Source: Dermacentor variabilis
Taxonomy: Eukaryota > Arthropoda > Arachnida > Ixodida > Ixodidae
NCBI RefSeq assembly: GCF_050947875.1
Contig: NC_134572.1
Coordinates: forward strand, 157,563,105 to 157,627,104
Direction of reading: 5' to 3'
Length of the DNA: 64,000 nt
Positions 35,650 to 47,236 of this stretch are shown here, in pieces. The notes below the pieces were generated by a model that saw nothing but the letters and a program-made list of their open reading frames with translations, had not been told where the DNA came from and ran no database searches. Numbering within the stretch: position 1 is the stretch's first letter; every line of letters begins with the position of its first letter. A program made the translations under genes and the position numbers.

Positions 35650-36430
35650 TTGTTCTTTCTCATAGAGGTCTTCAAGCATGGTAATGTCGGAAAGACCTGT
35701 TATTACCCGATGGCAGTATTCGATGAGCTGTCTTTTTGTGCCCTGCTGGTAATTCATACCGTGAAATACCTTGGACACAAGCACAGCACCTGCGATCTTT
35801 CATAGCATCCACTCGTCCACACCCCCCATGATTTCAAGATTATTCTTTTGAGCAGGTGTAGAATTTGCGTCCATCCATGGCATAATTGTTTCACCCATGT
35901 GCTGGATCTGGCGCCATGGCCTATCACCAGCTGAGGATTTGTGGATGCTGACTTGCGGGTATATTTCTCCAACTACGTGGAGCACAATGTGCAATCGAGG
36001 GTAGTTCTCGATTCTAGTCTTTTTTCCGACGTCAATGTAAGCTGATGTATCAAAAAGCGAGAGGCCAGACCGGCCAACAGAGTCTAAAGTGTTGTCGAGA
36101 GCTTGTTGCATCATTCTTGATTTCTGTATAGGATAGCTTTCCCATAGACAGTAGTACACCATAGGCTGTAGTACTTGTAGTATGCCTGTGTTGTTGGTGC
36201 GGGGGGGGGGGCAAAATGTATCGCTAACTCTCACCTGGGATTTTCTGTCTTTCAAAAAGTTTCTCTTTAACTTAGGTGCCCTACCAGAAATTATTTCGCT
36301 CATCGTTCCTCTTATTACAGTAGCATGAGGTACTACTGTTAAAAGCCTCTTCACTTTCTTCATTGTTTCATAAGCGGTATTACACAATGCCCGGCAATAA
36401 AGTTTCTGCTGCTTATGACCCACTCATATC
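35650..36430 (-). mobile_element. Degenerate I/Ingi-like LINE ORF2 fragment
   Basis: The minus-strand frame 35800-36423 (207 codons) continues past one TGA (35800-35802) in the same frame with KIAGAVLVSKVFHGMNYQQGTKRQLIEYCHRVITGLSDITMLEDLYEKEQ. This matches the post-RT segment of tick I/Ingi-like ORF2 (K...LL.SRV.Y...Y......L....R..LGLP....L). Upstream, MMQQALDNTLDSVGRSGLSL and RLHIVLHVVGEIYPQV match the RT C-terminal region. No YADD box is readable. A host gene is less likely, given the decay and the family-like pattern. A poly-G run lies at 36209-36218. Confidence 0.55.
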
Positions 36431-38259
36431 TGTCAGAAGGGACAACTCTTGAAAAAGGTTTTGTTTGTGCTGCGTGTGCGACGTAGCATGAACATCGATG
36501 TCGTTACATTTATACATCTGTAGAATCAGTTTTCCGACGGAGTACTTGCTAGACCAGATTTCGCTTATTTGTGCAGCGCTGTTAAAAAGCACACATTGAT
36601 GCAATGAATCCTTACAAACTCGAATTATCACGAAAGATAGTTTCTTTACAATTGGGCCTTTTGCTTTCGATTGGTGTTAGATTTTGCATAAGCATGCCCC
36701 CTATGCAATATATTGGAAGTTTAAGGGTTCAATAAAAGGTGCTGAACTTAATCTAAGTGCAAGAGCCTCTTTTTTACCTATGACTTCCGTTGAAGTGCGA
36801 CTTCCATGGCTGGCACTTCAGTCCTCACCTTTTGTTAGCAGCAGAATGATATAGCCACAGTGGCAGGTGAGTAAATTGAAGACCAATATTTTTGTCTACA
36901 GAGTTTTTTCTTGCCTGTTTTTTTTTGTGTAGGTAAAACTTGGAATAAGTTTGTCATTGCGAAAAAGACGTTTGCGGTCCTTTATTGAATAAAACACATA
37001 TTGCGTGTAGTTTAAATGCAGAAATTTCTTCCAAAATCCCCGGGTGATATGTTCTTGCAAGTAGCATGGCATTTCATTGCTTATAAAGACACTAATCATA
37101 GCGTATATCGTTATATGGTTTTACACACTAATATACGTGATCACATACTTACTAGAAACTGTTATTAGAAACATGTAAGACGTGACTGTTTCTTCACACT
37201 TGATCAGCTGTGATTGTATGTGCAAGAACTGCTTGTACTTAAAAGATTCAAAGTTTCACAAGAAGGGGATGCAACTGGCTGATTTCACTGCACAGTTTTG
37301 ATTTATTTTCTTTAACGTGCCGTTTTCTACTGTTTTATTTCCACAAGAACAGGCTGTTTTCCTGCTTTTCGCACTGTTGCACGTGTTTTACATGACAGTG
37401 CAGGAGGGTACGTTGTCACTGTGCCACTATAGCAAGCGAATAAGTTACTTGATTTACTAGCTGTAGAGTTAATCACCTCAACGCAATTGTTAATACAAGT
37501 GCAGTAATGACACGAAGTCCGCAACAGATTCAATGCTTATTGGTTTCTGTACAAGAAAAAAAATTCACCAGAGAAGAGATGCAGCTTAGTGTGCATGTAA
37601 TATTCGAAAACAAATTAACGACACCGTTTATGCAAGCGACCGATTTAGCGCTATCATAGCAAATTCATTACGATAGTCTAGAGTATTGCTCTGTCAAATT
37701 TAATAAGTGAGGTAAGATAACCTTTCAAGATGCATCGCGAAATTCACGTCTGAAAAACAGACAAGAAAATGCAACTGAACGGTACCGTGTTCAGCACAAC
37801 CTGGAAACTTCGGGTAATTTGGTGTCTTGTCACTAGCCCTTACCGAGGTTGAAATTCATTAAGCTGCTCCGTACGCGCCAATTTCGGTATGCTATTCAAT
37901 AAACTAAAATTGTGAATACCCCAAAAGGCCATGTCATCTCGTGGCAACTCGCAAAGGCCTACGAAGCAAACGTGAAAATGCACTTCATTTGATGCGTAAC
38001 GTGTCACCGAACGCGTAGAAATGGGAGAATGGAAACTGAGGTATAAGTTTTTTTATTCTCCCTTCGCGTACATACTGAATTCGGTAATCCACGTCTCCGC
38101 GCATTGCACTTGTTCAGCGAGACCCCATTTCCCAAAACGAACCGGCGAAATGGCTCTACGCTCAATTTTGATGGAAAATCGCAGTGATCGCTGCGACGGT
38201 TCGAGTGCGACCAACCGGTTAGGCGCAGCCGAAAATCGGGGGTTCGTCACTGCGACTGC
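36431..38259. other. Unassigned region
   Basis: The minus-strand frame at 36413-36631 may extend the neighbouring LINE remnant but has no motif. The remainder is AT-rich, with nothing recognised. Confidence 0.5.
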
Positions 38260-38308
38260 GATTTTCGTCGCAACCGACGGAAATCGCATTTCCGGTGCGA
38301 CGAAAATC
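38260..38308. repeat. 49-nt hairpin, GATTTTCGTCGC arms
   Basis: The 13-bp perfect inverted pair 38260-38272 and 38296-38308 is extended inward by ACCG..GGAAAT / ATTTCCGGT around a CGC turn. Almost the whole 49 nt folds on itself with small bulges. Related GAAAATCGCAGT and CGCTGCGAC pieces lie at 38174-38200. Probably part of a small non-autonomous repeat. Confidence 0.7.
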
Positions 38309-38486
38309 ACATCATGTGAAACAGACCTGACTCCTACGTAACCCATCCGCATCCTCCTACAACTGCGTGTATTTGATCCGCAGTCGTTTGAGCAGATGTA
38401 AGGCGCGAACTCTTTTTTATCTTTTTGTCACCGGTAGCATAACTGCTAGAAGGGCAGCGGATTGGGCGAGTTGGTGTTCCATGGTA

Positions 38487-38535
38487 ACAATAAAATTCAA
38501 ACAGCGCTACGCGAGCGCTGTTTGAATTTTATTGT
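38487..38535. repeat. Perfect 22-bp inverted repeat, 5-nt loop
   Basis: 38487-38508 (ACAATAAAATTCAAACAGCG + CT) is the exact reverse complement of 38514-38535, with ACGCG between. There are no mismatches over 22 bp. It could be a MITE core, a cruciform-forming site or a footprint of a fold-back element. Confidence 0.9.
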
Positions 38536-40179
38536 CAGCATAACTGTTACTTCGCCAACAAGACTCGACTAATCCGCAGCCACTTCTCCGGCACCACAGA
38601 CACAATATATTTTCTCGCGGGCCAAGAATAAATCGGCTTTGCAGCAAGAAGTGATCAAGCTCCCGTTCTCTTCTTAGACAAGTATAAGTAGACATAGCAC
38701 AACCATCGCGGTCAATATTGTTTGTTTGGGAATTCGAAAAGCGCATGTACTATTTTGAGCTTATACCGTAATACACTATTGACCAGTTGCGAGCATTTTG
38801 TAAACCTTGCTGTGACATATCTGCAGTCGACAGCTTATGCACTACATATTTTCGCATTTGGGCATGCGCGAGGTACATGTGTGTGTAGCCAGCATGTGTG
38901 TCTCGTAGCGGTGAAAGCCTAAGAACAGAGCAATTTGAAGCGTCCGTTCTCCTATCTATCGTCTCTTGTGTGACTGTATTGCTATCCGTGCTACAATGAG
39001 TAAGTTAGAAGTCTCTTTTTTGCGCTGACGACAAAACTATCTCTGAATTTCCTATAAACACTAAGTAATACACATCGAATATCCTGGAATGAATTTTCGC
39101 ACTATCACTCAACACATGATCACTATCAATTGGTTGCAAAATTGGAAAAGTGATGCCTATTCATGATTGCGTATAAGCGTATAAGCTGCATAATTAGAGA
39201 CCAATCTCACTTGCATCGATAGCATGCGATAAGTTCAACACATCCTTCCTACAAAACGTATTCGCTTTGTTGACAATACCTTGTTTACTTTATTTCACTC
39301 AGATTTGTGCACGTTGCAAAGAACAGTACCGAATGCAGTTAATTCGTTAAAAATTGTAGTTGATTACAGAGATCATTTACAGCCCCATGAATGTAAGTGA
39401 TGACTGCAAATGGCTGAACAGCTGATCACTACATCCGCAGTGTGTTGTTTCCAGTCCAACTTTACTGAACCTTTCGTTCACGAAAAGCCAGTGATCCTTT
39501 TTATATATGCTGGCTACATGTTCATCTGAATGTCGGCAGTAGTACGTCCCCAGGCGCCCCCATGGTGCGAAAAAGCATGAAGCCTTACGTCGACGTACCT
39601 CCGTGGTCGAGGCCTCAGCATTTCGACCACGTAGAGCGCCTCATTCATTTACCAGCAAGTATATGGGCTAGTGCCGCATTTTATTGGCCACAAAGTAGTT
39701 TCATGTACAACATTTCACCGAAATCAATGTGTTATTATCGGCCGGGACTTTCTGTAGCACCTTTATACCTCATACATGAAGCCAATACTTCCCTTTGTAG
39801 CCTGCATACTACAGTTTCTCGTCGGTAAAAGGTTTCGCACATTCGTGGCATATGTGCTTCAACACAAGACACTCTCCTAAATAAACGTATGACAAAGCAC
39901 ACCAATGCTGTGGAACACTGGGAAAACTACCATCTGCGTTCTACAGAGCATATAAAGTCGAGCCGTTTGCATATGTCTGTGGCTATCTCTGTGTGCTCAA
40001 ACCACCGCAATGTATTCTATCACCAGACCTAACCCAATAACGATATATAGAGTCTTGATACAGGCTACGGTACATATTCGCTTTTCAAGACACAGAGAAA
40101 CAAGCTTTAATGATACGATGGCAATATTAGCCTCGCTGTACGCCTGACATGTTACTCCAGGTCTTTGTTAACAATTACA
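38536..40179. other. Unassigned region
   Basis: No element motif seen. The short open frame at 39562-39828 has no recognisable domain. Confidence 0.5.
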
Positions 40180-41842
40180 TATACAGTGACAAGCTTGTCA
40201 CTGAAAAATTGGCAGGGTAACATTATCCGAAATCTCGAAGATATAATAGAGGCAGCGGAAGAATTCTATACTTACCTGTACAGTACCCAAAGCATAAAAA
40301 ATACTTCCATTCAAAGAAGTAATGAACATGTTAGAGAGGCTCCTTCTATAACTAGCGACGAAGTTAGAAGGGCCTTGCAAGATATTAAGCAGGGAAAAGC
40401 GGCAGGTGAAGATGGAATACAAGTCGATATATTCAAAGATGGTGCAGACATACTGCTTGAAAAACTAGCGGTCCTTTATACAAACTGCCTATCAACGTCA
40501 AGGGTCTCAAAGAACTGAAAGAATGCCAAAATTATACTAATCCGCAAAAAGGGGGGGGGGGGGCGTTAAAGAATTGAAAAATAATAGGCCCATTTGCTTA
40601 CTTCTAATATTATATAAAACATTCACCAACTTAATTTACAATAGAATGAAAGCACCACTGGACTTAGTCAACCCATGGGAATAGGCAGATTTCAGGAACC
40701 GACACACTACAATGGATCACCTCCATGTTATCAATCAGGTAATCTAGAAATCTGAAGAGTACAATCAGCGTCTCGCTATGGCATTCAATGATTACGAAAA
40801 GGCATTTGATTCAGTCGAGATACCAGCAGTCACACAAGCATTACGTAAACAAGGAGTAGAAGACGCTTACATAAATATCTTGGTAAGCATCTCCAGAGAT
40901 TTCAGAGCTACCCTAATTCTCCACAAGAAAAGTAGGAAGATACCTAAAAAGAAAGGGGTCTGACAAGGAGACACAATATGTCCAATGCTATTCACTGCAT
41001 GTTTGGAAAAAGTGCTCCAGCTATTGAACTGGGAAGGGTCAGGAGTGAAGATTAGCGGCGATTATCTCAGCAACCTTAGATTTGCAGATGACATTGTCGT
41101 GTTCAGCAACACTGGGGACGAGTTACAATACATCAAGGACGTGAACAGAGAGAATATAGGAGTGGGCTTGAATATTATTATGCTGAAGAAGATAATGATG
41201 AATAGCCAGGCAAGGAAACAAGAATTCAGGATCGCCAGTCAGCCTCTAGAGTCTGTGAAGAAGTACGTTTACGTAGGTCAAATACTCACAGGGAAGGCTG
41301 ATCATGAGAAGGAAATTTACGGAATAAAAATTGGTTCCAGCACATTCGGCACACATTGTCAGATCCTGGCTTAAAGCTTACCATTATAATTAAAAAGAAA
41401 GGTGTAAAATCAAAGCGTTCTACCGGTGCTGACATACGGGGCAGAAACTTGGAGACTGACAAAGAAGCTCGAAAACAAGTTAAAGGCCGCGCAAAGAGCG
41501 ATGGAACGAACAATGTTAGGCGTAAGGTTCAGAGACAGGAAGACAGCGTTGTGGATTAGAGAGTAAACAGGGATAGCCGATATTCAAATTGACATTAATA
41601 GAAACAAATGGAGCTGGGCAGGTCATGTAATGAGTAGGCTAGATAACCGGTGGACTATTAGGGTTACAGAATGGGGTCAAGAGAAGGGAAGCGCAGTCGA
41701 GGAAGGCAGAAGGCTACGTGGGGTGATGAAATTAAGAATTCGCAGGCTCTAGCTGGAATCGGTTGGCACAGGACAGGGGTAATTGGATATCGCAGGGAGA
41801 GGCCTTCGTCGTGCCGTGGACATAAAATAGGCTGATGACGAT
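40180..41842 (+). mobile_element. RTE-clade LINE, 5'-truncated copy
   Basis: Degenerate RTE ORF2 from the RT N-terminal region to the 3' end. Motifs: EAAEEFYTYLYST, SITSDEVRRALQDIKQGKAAGEDGI, NRPICLLLILYKTFTNLIYNRM, MAFNDYEKAFDSVE (motif A), KIPKKKGV-stop-QGDTICPMLFTACLEK, LSNLRFADDIVVFSN (catalytic FADD), VKKYVYVGQIL, VLPVLTYGAETWRLT, KWSWAGHVMSRLDNRW. It ends at a residual GATGACGATG tail near 41830-41842. A long poly-G (40551-40564) interrupts the RT. Stops and frameshifts are numerous. Divergent from the copies at 10921 and 47780, so probably an older or different subfamily. Confidence 0.85.
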
Positions 41843-42319
41843 GTCAAGCTCGTTTTTATTGTCTACCTATGGGTTAGGAGTGTGAAAGTTGCCCTTTTTC
41901 ATTTATTTATCTTGGTTAAATGCCGAAAGGTCATCTCCGTTTACATTGACGGAGTAAGAATTTCCTAGTGTTTTCTATTTAGAAACTGCATTTCATTGTC
42001 TAAGTCAAAACAGAGATGAAAACACAGCTTACCACCTAGGAGCTGTCTCCTCACCCTAGATTTTCGCATAACACCGAGAACTTGAGCAACACGAAGGTTG
42101 CTCTACGGACTCTTTGACAATGCAGAAGTCTAAATCAATCTAGTGTAAAATCTATCGAAAGTACGTGACAAGAATGTGAGTAAGCCACTTTCGTACAGTA
42201 ACATATGCCTACGACTTCATATCGAAAAATAACTGTGTTGAATACTCGCTTCCATCTTAATTTTGAAATAAAAAAGATTGACCGGCAAGTTTCGATATAG
42301 TGTACTTGATGTCTTAGGA
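41843..42319. other. Unassigned spacer
   Basis: AT-rich, no motif seen. Confidence 0.5.
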
Positions 42320-42720
42320 GGCCAACGCATGATGACGCACTCAAGGTCAGCGCTCGCCACGTGTCAAGAGTCCCTGACCACCGTCTTGCTCGTTTGCCAG
42401 AGAAAAGACCCTAGAAAGGGTTTCCAAAAGTTGTTGCTTCTAAGCAGCAGTCTGTAACTGACATTCTCGAACACCACAAAAACACTGTACCCTTCGTTGT
42501 GCCTGAAAAAGCCTCCAATGTTCCGTAGTTACAGGGTTGCGAAGAACGCAAGCCTGTCCTCTCCGGCACTCAAGCAGAAGAAATTGGAGCATTTACAAAC
42601 TTCATACGCAAACCAAATCGGTGTTTACACAAACGAAAGCTCCATCTCGGAAAGTGTGACCGATGCCTTCGTTATCCGTTCTCGATCGATATTTGCTGTT
42701 TGTCAATGAACCACCAGCAC
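42320..42720 (+). mobile_element. I/Ingi-like LINE fragment, RNase H start
   Basis: The plus strand reads RLARLPEKRP-stop-KGFPKVVA then, in another frame, SSPALKQKKLEHLQTSYANQIGVYTNESSISESVTDAFVIRSRSIF. This matches the linker and first strand of the RNase H domain of I/Ingi-like ORF2 (L...LEHL...Y.....VYTDGS......T.AFVIPS). The first catalytic Asp of YTDGS is replaced by Asn. The copy stops before the catalytic Glu. Confidence 0.55.
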
Positions 42721-43884
42721 GACCGCCTTTTGTAGGATTGTGATCTAATCAACTACAGCTAACCTTGCTGAAACATTTATATAGGATAAAAAAGCCTTCT
42801 CCTTAGCTGTACACCCTCAGCAACGGCTGTCTAAAACATTGTAGCATTATGCTGCAGAAATGAAAAAAAAATCTACAAATAGCGAGAACTGAAAAAAAAT
42901 TATAGCAGGGTTCTAGATTCCGGTGGCCTTCTTGTAGCTTTAAGACTTCCCGCTATATAATACATAGGGATTTCATAGCTCTGCAGGACAGTGCTCGACC
43001 GCTTCATACTGAAGTGGCGGTGTCTCGAGATTTCTTTTTTGGTTTGTAAAGACACTGATACTACGATTTGACTGGAGATCCCGAATGCACTGAGAGATTG
43101 CTGATGAGTTTCCTTATATCTTGGCGACTGCACTTGATGTTCTTCAATAGGAAACACAACTTTATTTGTAGTAATATGTTTAAATGCTTGCTTTGAATCG
43201 AGAGGGTAGAGAACACTGTGCTGGCCTGTGCTTCCCAAGATTGTAGGCTGGCTGGTTCAGCGCGAGTTGCGATTCAATGAACGTTGCTCATGGGGAGAAA
43301 GCATGGTGATCATGTACTTCTCTGCGTTGACTGCTATGGGGCCTGTCACCACGGCCCATTACGAAAATAATGTGTTCACGCCGGCCATGAAACAACCTGC
43401 CTAAGTATTGTTGTCGATGTGCAATGTGCGGTGTTCGTTATTCTTTCAATAACAATTAGGTGCGGAGCAGTTTTCATTAAGAATTATCGACTTACCTTAG
43501 CAGAAAGTCGTGCTGCCGTGGTCTTCACGCAACGTGTGTGCGAAGAAGCATACGTCGTCGCTAGCATCTCGCCCTTATCTAGCTGTGCGCTACGCTGTTT
43601 TCGCTAAGTTTCATTCTCCATGCACAGCATTGGTTCTTTTCTGCACTAGGAAATGATCATGCACAGTTCCCTTTCGCTTATCACTTTTGTTCGCTAGACT
43701 TCGTATAATTGGGGTCAGTAGAATGAGGAATAACATACATAGCTGATTGAACAAACTAATGCATGCGTGCCTCTTTAGTAAGATAAATTACAAATCTTTT
43801 GAACAAGCTAATTCAGCTTTAACATTCCAATCTGGAGTGCTTCCAGCCAGCAGTGCAGAAAACAGCGCTACCAATCCTGCTACT
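42721..43884. other. Unassigned region
   Basis: Nothing recognised. The minus-strand frame at 42900-43238 and the plus-strand frame at 43419-43607 have no domain signature. Confidence 0.5.
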
Positions 43885-44545
43885 TCAAAAGTCGCCAGTT
43901 AACATATTGCCGCGACGCCATCTGTGCCCAACAACGCCGACGACAAAGACGACGACCTCGTGTGTGCAAGCGATGTGCTAGAGAAGAAGCCTGGGCTGAA
44001 CGCTTGCCATAATTCTCTCGAAAAAATGCCGCTCTCCACTCTTGCGTCCAGTGAGCCGTGACAGTGGTGGAGGAGCTCTGCCGGTCCACCTGGGGCCAGA
44101 TATGCGACGGCATTGCTGGGAACCTGTCCACCAAGCGGGCCTGGCAACTGCTCCACCACCTTATAGATCCGACGGAGACAAAAACAACACAACACCATGT
44201 AACAAGACTCATCCACGCACACATAGACAACACTGACAGCCTTATAGACACACTTCAAAAAACCTACACCTCCCCAGGCACACCGACTCGCTTGCCTCCC
44301 TATACAGGGCAGCCCAACCCCACACTCGACACGGACACAGCGGAGACGGAAGTCAGAGCGGCCCTCCTGACTCTCCGTACCAGCTGCGCAGCTGGCGCCG
44401 ACCACGTAACCAAATCCATGCTTCGTAATCAGGATAATCAATCCATCAAACAGATTACCGACTACTTCAACCAGTGTTGGAGGGAGGGCACTCTCCCCCA
44501 CTCCTGGCGTTCTTACACAGTTACGCACCTATTAGAAATGTGAAT
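43885..44545 (+). mobile_element. I/Ingi-like LINE fragment, EN-RT linker and RT start
   Basis: The plus-strand frame 44058-44543 reads TVVEELCRSTWGQICDGIAGNLSTKRAWQLLHHLIDPTETKTTQHH, ALLTLRTSCAAGADHVTKSMLRN and YFNQCWREGTLPHSWRSYTVTHL. This is the well-known linker and first RT motifs (ALR.L...APG.D.I....LRNL; LN.CW..G.LP..WR...V..I) of tick I/Ingi-like LINEs. It ends at 44545, before motif A. The preceding 43885-44057 is a degenerate lead-in. Same orientation as the RNase H fragment at 42320, which lies upstream of it, so these are two separate insertions or a rearranged copy. Confidence 0.75.
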
Positions 44546-46340
44546 TCTGCTCTACTTGCGATATATTCAGCTCTGAAATAAAGCTTGTTCTTTTTTTAAA
44601 TTTGCTAACATCCACCACGTGACAATATTGGCCTGCCTTTTGTAATCCTGACTAACACTAAGAGACTCAAGATATGGCTGGCTGGCTAGCTTACGTGTCC
44701 TGAACTGTAGAGGAAGTGTTCCATTAAGCACTGCTGAACTCCTTATACTTAGGTACTACGAAAACAACCCCGGACAAAAACTAAATTGTCCTTACAAGAA
44801 AAACGATGATGAACATAATGAGCGGTAAGGACAAAACAGACGACAAACACATAGGGCACGATTTTTTGCCTGCGTGTGCCGAGAAAATTGTGGGCTCGTA
44901 GATTCCATACTAATCGACAAGCGGGATTGCCTTTTCATTTCGCGGGTCAGCAAACCATTGCCATAACAGCATACTTGATTTTTGTCTGTCTTGGAAGCTT
45001 GGCATAGCAAACAAAGGGAATGAACTCATGTTACTGATACAATGAGCTTTTACCTTGGATGTGCACCAGCTGCCACTGCCAGGGAATACTTCCAGACACT
45101 GCAATGACGCACAACAGGTGCGTTCGGCCTTGGCAGCTGGCAGGAACCGCTGAGTACATGGCAGACACTATTGATCGCGTCAGCTGGAGGAAGGTACGCG
45201 GCGCAGCTTCATAAGGGTTCAACTGGTTCGTGTCCCTTTTTCACCGTAACAAATTATGCAGCGAGAAAACGGCAATGCGCGTGTCGGTGCGTATCATGAC
45301 TCGAAGTAAATTGCATAGGACTGCATAAAAAACTATGAAGTCAATTTGGTTGTTGGGAAGCTGTTTTCCTTCAAAGGTAAGTAACTCTTGCTCTTGTTAT
45401 GACGCCACTCTTGATAACCGTTCGCAGAAGATCACTTACATGATTCATAGCACCATTTTGTACCAGCTAAGTATGTATAGTATTATGTAGGTGTATAGTG
45501 AGGGTTGAATCTGGTACTGAACTGCGGTGCAACTATGGAAGTTCAACAACGTCATATGCCAATTTTCTCTGGGTCCCGATAGAATAGAAATAATTACCGA
45601 GTTATGATCGAAAGGAGGTGCGGGAAGTGCAAACGGTAATATGTTGACAGATTTTGTTGTACTGGTTCAACTGGATGCTAAATGAAGATTCTGAAGCTCT
45701 CGTTGGTCGCCCGTTTATACGGTCATGTGAAACACAATCTTCTCCCGCTGCCCACGCCAGAAAAGAAAAAAAAATCCCAAAGTGGGAGTGATTCTTTATT
45801 TGCACAAAATCTGGCACATATTGTTGGTAGCATGCACCTTCAGATTAAAGCACGCAGGTAAACGGTTGAATTTTAGGCAGATTACTTAGACAAGCGTTCT
45901 AGAGGATTTACAGTTGTTTATTACAAACTGGAGAGGAAGTGCAATATGCTAAATGAAAAAGAGAAAACATTGGGAGTATGTGGTGATGTTTGCACAAAGT
46001 GCCAATATTGTCAGTTTAATGCAGCGTTCTTAGAAAAGTACTCATGTAAGCGTTTTAGATCGGTTAGTGATCTTTATTTTATTGTTTGCCAGAGGACTGA
46101 AGGAGCAGTGCTGGGAAACAATTTCTCCTTTGTGTAATGTGCAATGACTAGTGAGAGTTTATTCTCTTGTCTAATTAAAAGAAAAGAAAACGTAAAAATT
46201 AACAGATGCTTCGTGAATCGCGAATGCATGCGGCCTTAGTGCATTATTCGCGACAATACCCCGATCAGCAACGACGTGTTCTCCCCTAATCGCTTGCGTG
46301 CGCGAAGGAGCCACTTTCCGTGGAAAACGCGCCGTGCTAT
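44546..46340. other. Unassigned region
   Basis: No element or gene recognised on either strand. Frames at 44792-45222 (minus) and 45946-46137 (plus) have no motif. Confidence 0.5.
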
Positions 46341-46757
46341 TAGACAGTTTTAGTTACACGTACGCAGAGGCTTTGCGTACGTAGAGCTTCTACGTGTGAG
46401 CAGTGCGCATGCGTAGAACGTAGCGGGCGCGGGCGCGTCTCACGGACGTACGTGAGATTCAATTCTTTGCGTGCGTTTCTTGCGCACGTAGACAGCTTCG
46501 CGCGGGAGTTCCGCAAGATCACGAACAAGCGATAGCGGGCCGCGCGCGCGCAGACGGCTCGCATTGAAACACGGCCACAGGATTGCATTGGCCACCGCCG
46601 TGTTCACATTTCCCGATAGATGGAGCTACGGGGTCCCTCTTGGCGTGCGTCGCGTACGTGTAGCTAAAAGCGTTTCAGATGGCGTGCACGTAAGGTACGT
46701 AGGCTTTTCACGTTTGCGTACGTGAAGCCTCTACGTACGTGTAACTAAAACTGTCTA
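46341..46757. mobile_element. MITE with ~45-bp terminal inverted repeats
   Basis: The left end, TAGACAGTTTTAGTTACACG and the following bases (46341-46385), matches the reverse complement of the right end (46713-46757), with only a few differences in the first ~45 bp. The interior is rich in the self-complementary ACGTACGT and has no ORF. The flanks suggest a TA or ATT target duplication, depending on where the TIR is taken to start (TAT-TAGACAG ... CTGTCTA-TTG). Tc1/mariner or Harbinger-type mobilisation is possible; the parental transposase is not in the window. Confidence 0.85.
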
Positions 46758-46848
46758 TTGACTACACCCAATTGTACCTTACCTACCTGGAGCCACTGGG
46801 TATGCCAACATTGAAATACATACATACATTCCTTCATTCATCCATACA

Positions 46849-47083
46849 TAAAAAATTATGGGGTTTTACGTGCCAAAACTACTTTCTGATTATGAGGCAC
46901 GCCGTAGTGGATGACTCCGGAAATTTCGACCACCTGTGGTTCTTTAACTTGCACCTAAATCTAAGTGCCGTGTGTTTTCGCATTTCGCCCCCATCGAAAT
47001 GCGGCCGCCGTGGCCGGGATTCGATCCCGCGACCTCGCGCTCAGCAGCCTAACACCGTAGCCACTGAGCAACCACGGCGAGTG
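46849..47083 (-). mobile_element. tRNA-derived SINE, complete copy
   Basis: On the minus strand this starts with CGCCGTGGTTGCTCAGTGGCTAC (A box TTGCTCAGTGG, 47061-47071), followed by B box GGATCGAATCC (47017-47027) and the body GCGGCCGCATTTCGATGGGGGC, GGTGCAAGTTAAAGAACCAC, TTTCCGGAGTCATCCACTAC and GGCACGTAAAACCCCATAAT with a T/A-rich 3' end. Both pol III boxes are intact and correctly spaced. Same family as 22856-23055, which lacks the A box. Ruka-like by recollection. Confidence 0.9.
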
Positions 47084-47086
47084 CAA

Positions 47087-47236
47087 GCATGCATACATAC
47101 ATACATACATACATACATACGTACGTACGTACGTACGTACGTAGATACATACATACATACATACATACATACACACATACATACATACATACATACATAC
47201 ATACATACATACATACATACATACAAACATACATAT
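47087..47236. repeat. (CATA)n microsatellite with (CGTA)n block
   Basis: CATA units interrupted at about 47118-47142 by CGTA units. Similar CATA units occur on the far side of the SINE (46818-46848), so the SINE probably landed inside the repeat. The Tyr-Val-Cys and His-Thr-Tyr frames across it are artefacts. Confidence 0.9.

Noticed and set aside
35800..36423. 207-codon minus-strand frame as a possible host gene
   Set aside because: Its continuation past a TGA matches the post-RT segment of I/Ingi-like LINEs, so it is better explained as LINE decay.
43899..44528. 209-codon minus-strand frame
   Set aside because: Antisense shadow of the I/Ingi-like RT fragment on the plus strand.
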